Of a stretch of DNA of 64,000 nt, positions 26,482 to 33,852 are shown in pieces. The stretch is from Endobacterium cereale. Lineage in GTDB: Bacteria; Pseudomonadota; Alphaproteobacteria; Rhizobiales; Rhizobiaceae. The position numbers were made by a program, and so were the translations under genes. The notes under the pieces were generated by a model. It ran no database searches, was not told the origin of the DNA, and saw only the letters and a program-made list of their open reading frames with translations. How positions within the stretch are numbered: position 1 is the stretch's first letter; the number at the start of each line of letters is the position of its first letter. The stretch lies in contig NZ_WIXI01000042.1 in the NCBI RefSeq assembly GCF_009617585.1, positions 62,001 through 126,000 on the forward strand. Direction: 5' to 3'.

Positions 26482-27012
26482 ATGAGGATCTTTTCGAAAC
26501 TGTGCGGTGTGGGAGCTTTTGCGACAATGACGCTGTTCGGCACTGCCGCCGTAGTATCCGCCGAGCCCAGTGTCGTCGCCGTCGGCAAAGAGCACTACCG
26601 CGGAACGTGGCTGGAGATCGGCCGCACCCCGATGTGGCTGACCGACGGCTGCGTTGCAGGATATTCCACCTATAAGCCTGGCAAGACGGCAGGCGAAATC
26701 AACGTCGAGGATGGATGCCGTGTCGATACACCGAAGGGCCGCTTGAAGACGGTGACCGGCACAGGACGTATTCTGGATTTCGGAAAAACCAATGCCAAGA
26801 TGCGGGTGCGCTATCCCTTGTTCGTCACGTTCAACTACTGGGTCCTCTACAAGTCGCCGGACAGATCGTGGTTCATCAGCGCCGATCCAGACATGAAAAA
26901 CTTATGGATCTACGCGCGGTCCGTTCCATCGAAAACAAAGCTTAAAACGATGGTGCGCAAGGCGAGCGAGCTTGGTTACGATGTTCGAAAGCTCGAATTC
27001 CCGCGGCAGTAA
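26482..27012 (+). CDS. Lipocalin family protein (Blc-like), secreted
   Basis: A 176-residue protein with a Sec signal, MRIFSKLCGVGAFATMTLFG, cleaved near VVSA-EP. The mature part has the lipocalin G-x-W motif in HYRGTWLEIGRTPMWLTDGC, then AGYSTYKPGKTAGEINVEDG and later YPLFVTFNYWVLYKSPDRSW with FISADPDMKNLWIYARSVPS, matching strands of Blc-type bacterial lipocalins. There is no lipobox Cys at the cleavage site, so it appears periplasmic rather than lipid-anchored. The start at 26482 has GGGAGGAAGG upstream. Bacterial lipocalins bind lysophospholipids or fatty acids. Confidence 0.82.
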   Translation: MRIFSKLCGVGAFATMTLFGTAAVVSAEPSVVAVGKEHYRGTWLEIGRTPMWLTDGCVAGYSTYKPGKTAGEINVEDGCRVDTPKGRLKTVTGTGRILDFGKTNAKMRVRYPLFVTFNYWVLYKSPDRSWFISADPDMKNLWIYARSVPSKTKLKTMVRKASELGYDVRKLEFPRQ

Positions 27013-27030
27013 TACACCTTGGTCGAGAAA

Positions 27031-27602
27031 ACCGATGCTCAGGATCGGCGGACGGATACCGCCTGCCCAATGCTCTTCAATCTTGAAGGGTTCCATTGCT
27101 AGGTTCGGGTGACAGGCGGGAAAAGCCGAGATTGATCAGGGTGTAAAACAGTACCTGATATGCGCCATTTCTCGACTTTCTCAATCAACGAACAGGCGCG
27201 AGGTGTTCACGCCTGCCTTGCCTTGCGGTTCGCATACCGCTTGTCTCGTTCGGCTTTGCGAGCAGCTTCATCTTCGATTACACGGGAAATGCGAGTGTTC
27301 TCGGCCGACGCGCGCGACCGATGCTCCGGATCGGCGTATGGACACCGCCTGCCCGACGCTCTTCAATCTTGAAAGGTTCCATTACCAAGGTAGGGTGATA
27401 GGCAGGAAAAGCCGAGATTGATCAGGGTGTAAAACAGTACCTGATCTGCGCCATTTCTCGACTTTCTCAGTCAACGAACAGGCACGGGGGGCTCAGGCCT
27501 GCCTTGCCTTGCGGTTCGCATAGCGCTTGTCTCGTTCGGCTTTGCGAGCAGCTTCATCTTCGATTACACGGGAAATGCGAGTGTTCTCGGCCGACGCGCG
27601 CG
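27031..27602. repeat. 286-bp tandem duplication (two units)
   Basis: Unit 1 (27031-27316) and unit 2 (27317-27602) abut directly and are nearly identical; most differences lie in the first 60 bp and around the gene stop. Each unit holds the downstream flank and the last 36 or so codons of the DUF6481 gene (minus strand). Only unit 2 is continuous with the whole gene; unit 1 is a dead C-terminal copy. Confidence 0.85.
27207..27316 (-). pseudogene. Duplicated C-terminal fragment of the DUF6481 gene
   Basis: The minus strand reads RASAENTRISRVIEDEAARK and AERDKRYANRKARQA to a stop at 27207, exactly 286 bp from the matching stop of the intact gene at 27493. No start is present; the fragment is a by-product of the 286-bp tandem duplication. 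Confidence 0.8.
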
Positions 27603-27873
27603 CTCTGGCATCTGCTGTCGCAGCGTGCTCAGCTGCCGCCTGCTCTTCAGCCGCCTTTGTCTCATGGAGTACGCGCTCCTCGTGCTTCAAACGGTCTCTC
27701 TCGACGCGGCGGGCTTCGCGCGCTTCAATGAGCGAAGCCCGCTCGGCTTGCTTCGCCGCCTGCAACGGCGCTGCCACCGTCCTGGCAGCCTGATAGGCTT
27801 TCAAAAGAGAGGCCTTTGCATCCGCAGCTGCAGATCTGCGGTCGGCAAGTTCGTTTTGTCTAACGTTCTTCAA
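27493..27873 (-). CDS. DUF6481-type small coiled-coil protein
   Basis: A 126-residue, highly charged, Ala/Arg/Glu-rich protein predicted to be almost wholly helical and coiled-coil. It starts MKNVRQNELADRRSAAADAK and ends RDKRYANRKARQA. The initiation codon is TTG, with AGGAAG six bases before it. The sequence fits the small DUF6481 proteins of Rhizobiaceae (family assignment from memory); no function is known. It is the last of three related small genes downstream of the cold-shock gene, all on the minus strand, and its 3' end is duplicated downstream. Confidence 0.72.
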   Translation of the reverse strand: MKNVRQNELADRRSAAADAKASLLKAYQAARTVAAPLQAAKQAERASLIEAREARRVERDRLKHEERVLHETKAAEEQAAAEHAATADARARASAENTRISRVIEDEAARKAERDKRYANRKARQA

Positions 27874-28423
27874 ATTGACTTCCTAAAAGTTGAGAGGGGT
27901 AATCAACGCATCGGATAGCGTTTGGCGAGCAAAGCAGATGTTGCAGCGGCCTGGTCAGCCTGTTCTTTGGCGTGCCGTGCCTCCCGCAAACGTTGCGTCT
28001 TGGCGTCTCGAGACTGGGTGATCGCTTCCAGTTCGTCCATTGCGTGATTTTTGGCGAAAAAAGGAGCCTGGAGACTGTTGAAGGCAATCTCCGCCGTCTG
28101 GTTGGCAGCCTGATAGGCGTTCAGAAGAGAGGCCTTTGCATCCGCAGCTGCAGATCTTCGGTCGGCAAGGTCGTTTTGTCTAACGTTCTTCAAATTGACT
28201 TCCTAAAAGTCGAGAGGGGTAATCAGCGCATCGGATTGCGTTTGGCGAGCAAAGCCGATGTTGCAGCGGCCTGGTCAGCCAATTCTTTGGCCTGTCGTGC
28301 CTCCCGCAAACGTTGCGTCTTGGCGTCTCGAGACTGGGTGATTGCTTCCAGTTCGTCCATTGCGTGATTTTTGGCGAAAAAAGGAGCCTGGAGACTGTTG
28401 AAGGCAATCTCCGCCGTCTGGCG
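27784..28423. repeat. 320-bp tandem duplication (two units) producing a chimeric gene
   Basis: Unit A (27784-28103) and unit B (28104-28423) are near-identical and abut. Two anchors confirm the period: GGCAGCCTGATAGG at 27784 and 28104, and AAGGCAATCTCCGCCGTCTG at 28081 and 28401. The ends fall inside coding sequences: each unit starts within the 5' third of one gene and ends within the body of the other, so the duplication built the hybrid gene at 27903-28193. Confidence 0.88.
27903..28193 (-). CDS. Chimeric small protein created by tandem duplication
   Basis: 96 residues. The first 30 (MKNVRQNDLADRRSAAADAK ... YQAA) match the N-terminus of the DUF6481 protein next door. The rest, from QTAEIAFNSLQAPFFAKNHA through DELEAITQSRDAKTQRLREA to LAKRYPMR, matches the 74-residue protein encoded at 28223-28447. 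The reading frame is intact, with the same TTG start and ribosome site as the DUF6481 gene. Whether it is expressed is not known; its few differences from the parents (H for Q, Y for N near the end) suggest a fairly recent event. Confidence 0.7.
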   Translation of the reverse strand: MKNVRQNDLADRRSAAADAKASLLNAYQAANQTAEIAFNSLQAPFFAKNHAMDELEAITQSRDAKTQRLREARHAKEQADQAAATSALLAKRYPMR

Positions 28424-28447
28424 TGATTTGCTATGGCTTTGTGTCAT
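28223..28447 (-). CDS. Small helical protein of unknown function
   Basis: A 74-residue protein, MTQSHSKSRQTAEIAFNSLQ, then APFFAKNHAMDELEAITQSR and ending ALLAKRNPMR. It is predicted helical and is charged. AGGA lies 7 bases before the ATG. It is the parent of the C-terminal part of the chimeric gene. The cold-shock gene lies upstream on the same strand, but a strong terminator separates them. I do not recognise a named family. Confidence 0.68.
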   Translation of the reverse strand: MTQSHSKSRQTAEIAFNSLQAPFFAKNHAMDELEAITQSRDAKTQRLREARQAKELADQAAATSALLAKRNPMR

Positions 28448-28489
28448 CGAAAAATCCTGACGGGTCCACGCCGTGAACCAAAATGAAAA

Positions 28490-28510
28490 GGCCAGGCAGA
28501 ATGCCTGGCC
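28490..28510 (-). terminator. Rho-independent terminator after the cold-shock gene
   Basis: GGCCAGGCA at 28490-28498 pairs exactly with TGCCTGGCC at 28502-28510 (3-base loop). On the minus strand it is followed by TTTTCATTTT. It lies 64 bp after the cold-shock stop codon. Confidence 0.85.
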
Positions 28511-28574
28511 CGAGATCGAAAACGTGCTTCCGGCAGTGCCAGTACATCCGTGGTCAAAGGGAAGCAGATACCGA

Positions 28575-28784
28575 TCAGGCTGCCTGCAAGTTGCAAGCGG
28601 ACATTTTGCCCGACTTTGCGTCACGCTCGAGTTCGAAGCCGATCTTCTGGCCTTCGATGAGCTCGCGCATCCCGGCGCGCTCGACAGCGGAGATGTGGAC
28701 GAACGCGTCAGCGCCGCCATTGTCAGGCTCGATGAAACCGAAACCCTTGGTGGAATTGAACCATTTTACAGTGCCTGTGGTCAT
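28575..28784 (-). CDS. cspA: CspA-family cold-shock protein
   Basis: 69 residues, [20 protein letters not shown], then [20 protein letters not shown]. The RNA-binding motifs RNP1 (KGFGFI) and RNP2 (AFVHIS) are intact; length and the tail ([11 protein letters not shown]) are normal for alphaproteobacterial CspA proteins, which act as RNA chaperones. The start at 28784 is the family start; an in-frame ATG five codons upstream is less likely. It has its own terminator and a long upstream leader-like region. Confidence 0.95.
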   Translation of the reverse strand: MTTGTVKWFNSTKGFGFIEPDNGGADAFVHISAVERAGMRELIEGQKIGFELERDAKSGKMSACNLQAA

Positions 28785-29105
28785 GATGAACCCTTTCAAA
28801 GCAACGTTGATCGATCGCGGAACCCAAGGTCACGCGAGTGGTGAAACCGATGTTCTGAAGAGGGAAGTTCGTTCAAGACGCGGTGCTAAGGCGCAATAAG
28901 CAAAGCTCAGAAAGCAAAAGATCGATGAGACAAAAGTAGGTCGGACAACGCGAAATGTCAACTTTTAGTTTTTTTCGAGCGCGACGGCTAGCGAATACGT
29001 TGTGTTTTTTGCTTCGTATCTCATATGCAAGCGAAGGTTTCTGATAACGTTGTCACGCGCGATATTCTGCGCGTAAGATGCAGGTTCAAAAGCGCGGTCC
29101 AAGGT
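28785..29105. other. Upstream region of the cold-shock gene
   Basis: No gene is seen. The stretch near 28930-29020 is A+T-rich (GTTTTTTTCG-like runs on either strand) and probably includes the csp promoter; CspA messages usually have long 5' leaders, and the region directly upstream of 28784 would fit one. I could not identify a specific cold-box. Confidence 0.4.
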
Positions 29106-29282
29106 TTACCGGGCGGGTATCGTCTGGCTGCGGAAGCGAGTTTGCAAAAGCGGCGGCCTCACCTGAGTAGGGGAAATCATCACCAACCTGGTTGGTTCCT
29201 TCGTAAACTGGAAGGTCGGGCCATCGATCTCGACGATCTTGTAATCGTTGACGTATTCGAATTTCGGTGTTCTCCTACCCAT
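29106..29282 (-). CDS. Possible small protein, perhaps frameshifted
   Basis: The ATG at 29282 opens MGRRTPKFEYVNDYKIVEID then GPTFQFTKEPTRLVMISP, which looks like real coding sequence, and stops after 58 residues at 29106. After the C4 run near 29171 the -1 frame reads YSGEAAAFANSLPQPDDTRP and VNLGPRF to a stop at 29086, which looks more protein-like than the TQVRPPLLQTRF of the original frame. Either the gene is frameshifted there, or the similarity to coding sequence is chance. Only a weak GAGGAA site precedes the start. Confidence 0.35.
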   Translation of the reverse strand: MGRRTPKFEYVNDYKIVEIDGPTFQFTKEPTRLVMISPTQVRPPLLQTRFRSQTIPAR

Positions 29283-29496
29283 GCGGTACTATTCCTCGTC
29301 AAGATAACTCGGCACATTTGATTACACCACATTCCTATAGCACGCACGTCTAAGAGCCAGGACCGGTTTATTTGCAGGTTCGCCTGCTGTGTTTCTTTAG
29401 CCTTTGAGCAGCAGTACTACCTTGGAGTAGCATTTCGACTGCGTAATCTCACACAGGAACCATCGGCTGGCAGGTTCTACTTCGGGATCGGACATA

Positions 29497-29520
29497 AAAA
29501 GGCCCGCTAATAAGCGGACT
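29497..29520 (-). terminator. Rho-independent terminator after csbD
   Basis: On the minus strand GTCCGC, a TTATTA loop and GCGGGC form a six-pair stem (one G-U), followed by CCTTTTTATG. It lies about 26 bp after the csbD stop codon. Confidence 0.75.
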
Positions 29521-29545
29521 TTCTGTCTACAGGAATGCCTCGAGT

Positions 29546-29725
29546 TTAAGTTTTGTCGACGACGTCCTTGGCATGGCCCTTGGCCTGCTGAGCATCACCC
29601 TTTACGCCTTGTGCAGCACCTTTGGCTTCCATGCCGCGGCTGTCGGTGGTGTCGCCGACCGCTTGCTTGGCCTTGCCGGCCAACTCGTTCACCTTTCCCG
29701 AAACGCTGTCGGATGTCGAACCCAT
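29546..29725 (-). CDS. CsbD family stress protein
   Basis: A 59-residue protein, MGSTSDSVSGKVNELAGKAK, then QAVGDTTDSRGMEAKGAAQG and VKGDAQQAKGHAKDVVDKT. The G-K-x-x-E-x-x-G-K-x-K-x-x-x-G-x-x-x repeat is the CsbD signature; these small soluble proteins are induced by general stress in many bacteria, with no known biochemical role. TAGGAG precedes the start at good spacing and a terminator follows. It is shorter than many annotation cut-offs and easily missed. Confidence 0.88.
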   Translation of the reverse strand: MGSTSDSVSGKVNELAGKAKQAVGDTTDSRGMEAKGAAQGVKGDAQQAKGHAKDVVDKT

Positions 29726-29778
29726 ATTGGTATTCTCCTATTCGACGGTATCGCACGGCATTCAAGTTGCTTACTGAT

Positions 29779-30306
29779 TGCTCTGACCCCACAAAACTGG
29801 ACCGTTCATAGCTGGAGTTTCCACGGTAATTTCCCGGCAGGGAAAAGGAGCGGAAGCATGAAGGCCTCTCGCCCGCCCAGAAAGCGTTCATTTTGAAGCA
29901 GGGCGATGATGGCGTGCCGGTTGCCCAGATCTGCCGGAAGGCAGGGATCAGCCAAGCGACCTATTTCAGCTGGAGTAAGAAATATGCGGCCCTACTGCCG
30001 GACGAGATGCGCCGATTAAAGGTATTGGAGGACGAGAATAACCGCTTGAAGAATATTGTCGCCGACACACGTATTCAACAGCAAGCTGCGTCCCGAGTGC
30101 CTGAACGCCCATTGGTTCTTGACCCTTGCGGATTCGCCCGAAAATTCGAAGACTTGGCGTCGATACTACAAAGTAGGATCGTCCTCACTCGGCAAATGGC
30201 TAGGTCCCGATTGCCATGCATAATCCCGGTGGCGCAACCAGCACGTCATCATGATAGGAGCCGGAAAACGCCAATTCCCGGCGATCCTGGACTTGGTCCC
30301 AGAGCA
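29779..30306 (+). mobile_element. Remnant of an IS3-family element with a large internal deletion
   Basis: The left part (29858-30075) is the transposase OrfA: AFILKQGDDGVPVAQICRKA, ISQATYFSWSKKYAALLPDE, RLKVLEDENNRLKNIVAD. Its start is broken by a small deletion after MKASR. It runs at about 30076 straight into the C-terminus of OrfB: FNSKLRPECLNAHWFLTLAD, TWRRYYK and later VPIAMHNPGGATSTSS. The bulk of OrfB, including its catalytic residues, is missing. Ends resembling inverted repeats are TGCTCTGACCCCACAAAACT at 29779 and, reversed, TGCTCTGGGACCAAGTCCAG near 30306. The element cannot transpose by itself. Confidence 0.75.
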
Positions 30307-30342
30307 AGCACACGGTGGACGCGTAAAAATGTCGCAAGCCAT

Positions 30343-31145
30343 TCATTGATCACCAGACATGCCATACAGGAGTTTTATTCCGTGTGTTGCATAGAAGCGT
30401 GTCGCACTCTTTATGAATTCCCGAACGTGCCATGGCCCCTTGCGAGAGGCATACCCACCCGCATGAACAGTTTTTATGCCGGGCACATAGGCTATATCCG
30501 CAACTTCCCCGCATCTGATTGATAGATAGAAATCCTCGAAATAGAGAAAATATTCTGGATCAAACTCCTTCAACTCGCGAAGCATTGAGCTGCGAAACAA
30601 CATGAAGCAGCCGCTAGCTATCGGTGGGTTCCAGAGTACGTCAGCTTGCGTTTCGCCCTGCATTTCATAACGGGCCAGTCGCCTCCTGAAGAGATTCCCT
30701 ATCTTCTGCGGCGCATAGCCTCGGATGAAAAGATCAAAGGCGGCTGGATAGCGCTTGCACAAATATTGTCGCTCTCCGTCGGGCCAAACCGCATGAGGCG
30801 ACAACTGGGCGCACGACGGATTTTTCGCATGAAGTCTAGTGCGAGTTCTAAAGCCTCGGGCGCCATTTCGACATCGGGATTAAGAACAAGATGATATTCT
30901 CCGAGCCCGCGAGCGCGAGATTATGCCCGCGAGCAAAGCCGATGTTCCCCTGCCCGTGAATGAGCGAAAAATTCCATTCCGACAATGCAGGTTGCAAGAA
31001 ATCAGAAAGCGTATTCTGCTCAGAATTATCGATGATCGTTATTGGAGAGCGCTCTTTGAAGGCTCTCAAGTGTCCAATTCAGTTCGGAAAGATCTGGCTT
31101 GTAAATGACGATCGACACGGTCAGTAAGGGAGGCGAAGAGTGCAT
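30343..31145 (-). pseudogene. Glycosyltransferase family 2 (rhamnosyltransferase-like), multiply frameshifted
   Basis: Starting at 31145 (MHSSPPLLTVSIVIYKPDLS) the frame breaks near 31050 and continues as PITIIDNSEQNTLSDFLQPA and GQGNIGFARGHNLALAG. It shifts again near 30905 into YHLVLNPDVEMAPEALELAL and once more near 30830 before the last section, SPHAVWPDGERQYLCKRYPA, PPIASGCFMLFRSSMLRELK, FLYFEDFYLSIR. These are the conserved blocks of GT2 O-antigen/exopolysaccharide rhamnosyltransferases (GNIGFARGHN, LNPDV, D-x-D-like FEDFYLS). At least three frameshifts show it is dead. It lies beside the IS3 remnant. Confidence 0.8.
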
Positions 31146-31556
31146 GATATTTCAGCATTTCATGGGTTTTGATCACGCGTAATTACGCATCATCCATTCA
31201 CGCTTGCGCTGTTTTCATACTGGTCTTCTGGCAACGCATATTTACGCCTCGTGCAATGCATAGGCGTCGTCATCTGAATTTCGGCGGCGCTATAACATTT
31301 TATCGAGGGACGGAAAAGGGCGTAGCTGCAGGCACTCTGCTAAAAACCCATGGATTTTCAGGTATACGCTCAATGGCAGCGCGTCCGGCATAACCTAGCA
31401 GCATTCTTCGGATGCAACCGCAAAATGCTGGATCGGTTCCAGAAGGTGACGGTCAGGGACCGGTCGAGCCGATCGCCCCTTGCAAATTTCGAGGCTCCGA
31501 ACTCATGCCACGTCTGCTTCACAGTGACTGAGCTTCGATGTCTCCAAAAAATATCT
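31146..31556. other. Non-coding stretch between the glycosyltransferase remnant and the PRC-barrel promoter
   Basis: About 410 bp with no reading frame that looks like protein on either strand and no hairpin worth naming. Base composition is more A+T-rich than in the surrounding genes. It may be debris from the decayed polysaccharide region. Confidence 0.5.
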
Positions 31557-31582
31557 GGAACAAAACCTGAGGCAGGAGGTTG
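31557..31582 (+). promoter_or_regulatory. EcfG-type stress promoter for PRC-barrel gene 1
   Basis: GGAAC at 31557-31561, 17 bases, then GTTG at 31579. The same arrangement, GGAAC-AAAA...-GTTGG, is present in front of the paralogous gene at 59829 with the same distance to the start codon (38 and 39 bp). It matches the alphaproteobacterial general-stress promoter (GGAAC-N16/17-cGTT) except for the first base of the -10 element. Confidence 0.55.
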
Positions 31583-31616
31583 GTTTTTCAGAACAAATCG
31601 AAAAGGAGGATTTCCC

Positions 31617-31913
31617 ATGGACCATACCAATCACGTTCGCCTCAGCACCGCTGAACTCATTCCCGGCACGCTTGAAGGTGCGACCATTTACGGTGCGGAC
31701 GACCATAAGGTCGGCAAGGTTGATCATATCCACGGCGCCGGTGCTGGCAGCACCGCGATTATTGATGTGGGCGGCTTTTTGGGTATCGGGGTAAAGCCGG
31801 TCGCAGTACCCCCCACCGATCTGGAATTCATGCGAGATGAAGATGGCGACGTTCATGCCGTTACGAGTTGGACAAAAGATCAGCTGAAGCAGATGCCTGA
31901 GCACAAACACTGA
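31617..31913 (+). CDS. PRC-barrel domain protein, copy 1
   Basis: 98 residues starting MDHTNHVRLSTAELIPGTLE, with the PRC-barrel core EGATIYGADDHKVGKVDHIH and AIIDVGGFLGIGVKPVAVPP, then DLEFMRDEDGDVHAVTSWTK. These one-domain proteins resemble stress-induced PRC-barrel proteins of alphaproteobacteria; the molecular role is unknown. AAGGAGG precedes the ATG at optimal spacing. It is about 92% identical to the protein at 59829. A strong terminator follows. Confidence 0.88.
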   Translation: MDHTNHVRLSTAELIPGTLEGATIYGADDHKVGKVDHIHGAGAGSTAIIDVGGFLGIGVKPVAVPPTDLEFMRDEDGDVHAVTSWTKDQLKQMPEHKH

Positions 31914-32228
31914 TCAGGCGGCAAACAATTGGCAGAAAGGCCCGGCTTAACACCGGGCCTTTCTGTTTGGGGTCGCCCCCTCCTACCTCATTAAAAATTG
32001 ATATTTTAAGGAATACCCTTCACTTTCCGGCGCGGAAAATTTGAAGTTCGGCATTACTTTGTGCCGTTGCAAAATTCACAATCGACAAGACGAAAGCGGA
32101 TGCACCTATTGCGCCGGCCTTCCACAGGCTGACAGCCGCAATCTCAATAAACCGTAGGCCACGATCGCGACGACGGCAGATCAGCAGCTATTGCTGCGTT
32201 CATTTCTCTCCATGTCCTTGCCACGTGC
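31914..32228. other. Intergenic region with terminator, otherwise empty
   Basis: A 315-bp region that holds the terminator at 31933. The remaining 260 bp shows no convincing gene; a short minus-strand stretch that looks hydrophobic lacks a start codon. Confidence 0.5.
31933..31965. terminator. Strong terminator hairpin after PRC-barrel gene 1
   Basis: CAGAAAGGCCCGG at 31933-31945 pairs perfectly with CCGGGCCTTTCTG at 31953-31965 (7-base loop), followed by TTTGG. Thirteen base pairs; may work in both directions. Confidence 0.85.
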
Positions 32229-32831
32229 TCACGCGCGTTCCTCCTTGTAGGTGATGACGCGGTAGATGTAGACGGCGACCAGAACGACGAGCACACCAGT
32301 GGAGACCGGATCGACATAATCTGCGACAACACTGTAGGCCTGCCCCAAAAGGTATCCGGCGACTGCGAGTGCTGCTGTCCAGACAAGCGTGCCGACAAAG
32401 GATAGTGCCAGAAACTGGCCAATCGGCATGTTCGCGACACCCGCTGGCACAGAGATCAGTGTGCGAACTGTCGGGATCAGCCTGCCAACAAGCACCGAAA
32501 CCGCACCATGTCGCTTGAAGCGGTCGGCAGCCGCATCCACATCGGACGCAGTCATGGTCAGCCATCGGCCGTGGCGCGCGGCAAATTTCCGCACGCCATC
32601 GTGACCGAGCTTTCGCCCCAGAAAATACCAGGGAAGTATGCCGAGCATCGACCCGATGGTTCCGGCCGAGATAACGACAAAAATATTCATGTCCCCCCGC
32701 GTCGCAAGATAGCCCGCAAGTGGCATTATCAGTTCTGACGGAATGGGGGGGAAGACATTCTCGAGAAACATGAGAAGCGCGATGCCCACAGGCCCGAGCT
32801 TTTCCATCAGCATATGCACCAGGTTTTCCAT
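32229..32831 (-). CDS. DedA family membrane protein
   Basis: 200 residues starting MENLVHMLMEKLGPVGIALL. The DedA/SNARE-associated core is clear: FLENVFPPIPSELIMPLAGY, GSMLGILPWYFLGRKLGHDG, and GRLIPTVRTLISVPAGVANM with the conserved Arg, then FLALSFVGTLVWTAALAVAG. Family members are inner-membrane proteins now linked to undecaprenyl-phosphate or phospholipid flipping and needed for proton-motive-force and drug resistance. The start at 32831 is the family start. It is divergent from the DUF1206 gene. Confidence 0.9.
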   Translation of the reverse strand: MENLVHMLMEKLGPVGIALLMFLENVFPPIPSELIMPLAGYLATRGDMNIFVVISAGTIGSMLGILPWYFLGRKLGHDGVRKFAARHGRWLTMTASDVDAAADRFKRHGAVSVLVGRLIPTVRTLISVPAGVANMPIGQFLALSFVGTLVWTAALAVAGYLLGQAYSVVADYVDPVSTGVLVVLVAVYIYRVITYKEERA

Positions 32832-32992
32832 TCTTGACCTCGACTGTGGCTGCGTTGCCAAACGTTCGACGGGTCGAAAAGTTACATCGGACCATAAGCT
32901 GACCGTAGCCAATCGCCGGCGGAGCTCCACTCCGGGCAGATATCCCCCAGTGATCACAGTGACGACAACCTTCCCGTTTCTGGCGCGTTGTC

Positions 32993-33841
32993 ATGCAAAT
33001 TCCAGATTTGCGGAGCAAACCAGTGCCGACAAAACCTCGTTTCGAATGGCTCGCCAAAGCCGGATACACCGCACGCGGCGTCGTCTTTTTGCTGATAGCG
33101 GGCCTAGCGCTGTTTTCCGGTGTGTCCGGAGGAAAACCGGAAACAAAATCGGCACTCTCGACGCTTCTCGACCAACCCTTTGGTCGCGTCTGGGTTGGTC
33201 TGATTGGCCTTGGACTTCTTGGTTTTGTGGCCTGGCGGCTCGCTCAGGCTCTTACTGATAGTGACGGTCATGGCAGGGATGCGAAAGGCGTCGTCATTCG
33301 TGGCGCGCTGTTGGGGAGCGCAGTGACATATCTCGGTTTGGCCGGTTACGCACTCGGCCATGCCGTGAACATGGGCGGCGGCAACGAGGGATCAGGTGAG
33401 CGTGGCCTTGCGGAATGGATCATGGCGCAGCCCTTTGGATCCTACCTTGCGATTGCCATCGGACTTGGCTTTATCGTTGGTGGCGTAGTCACAGCTTCCA
33501 AGGGTGTCATGCGCAAGTTCGAGAAATACATCCGCATTCCCGATCAAAAAGGTATTCTAACGACGATCTGCATCTATGGCCTTGTTGCGCGCGGCGTGGT
33601 GTTTGCCGTTACCGGCCTTCTATTTGCCTATGCGGGCTTCCGGGTCGATCCGAACAGAGCGGGGAGCATGTCCGATGCGCTGGATTGGTTGAGCCAGCTT
33701 CCGTTCGGTTCGGTGATCTATGTCGTGATCGCAGTCGGGCTGGCGGCATTCGGCGTCTACAATCTCATCGAAGCACGATACCGGACCGTCCGTGGACCGA
33801 CAAAACATGATGTTGAGAGCGCGATACCATTCCGCAATTAA
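32993..33841 (+). CDS. DUF1206 membrane protein
   Basis: A 282-residue protein with three repeats of a two-helix unit, the layout of DUF1206. Each repeat opens with an A-G-Y-T-A-R-G-V-V-F-type helix: FEWLAKAGYTARGVVFLLIA, GSAVTYLGLAGYALGHAVNM and TTICIYGLVARGVVFAVTGL. Each also carries a P-F-G element (LLDQPFGRVWVGLIGLGLLG; MAQPFGSYLAIAIGLGFIVG; SQLPFGSVIYVVIAVGLAAF). Function unknown. It converges on the cytochrome c gene at 33853 with an 11-bp gap. Confidence 0.88.
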   Translation: MQIPDLRSKPVPTKPRFEWLAKAGYTARGVVFLLIAGLALFSGVSGGKPETKSALSTLLDQPFGRVWVGLIGLGLLGFVAWRLAQALTDSDGHGRDAKGVVIRGALLGSAVTYLGLAGYALGHAVNMGGGNEGSGERGLAEWIMAQPFGSYLAIAIGLGFIVGGVVTASKGVMRKFEKYIRIPDQKGILTTICIYGLVARGVVFAVTGLLFAYAGFRVDPNRAGSMSDALDWLSQLPFGSVIYVVIAVGLAAFGVYNLIEARYRTVRGPTKHDVESAIPFRN

Positions 33842-33852
33842 ATTACGAGGCT

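Noticed and set aside
32000-32150. Minus-strand hydrophobic frame (SLWKAGAIGASAFVLSIVNF)
   Set aside because: No start codon in frame; stop codons precede it closely in the alternative frames.
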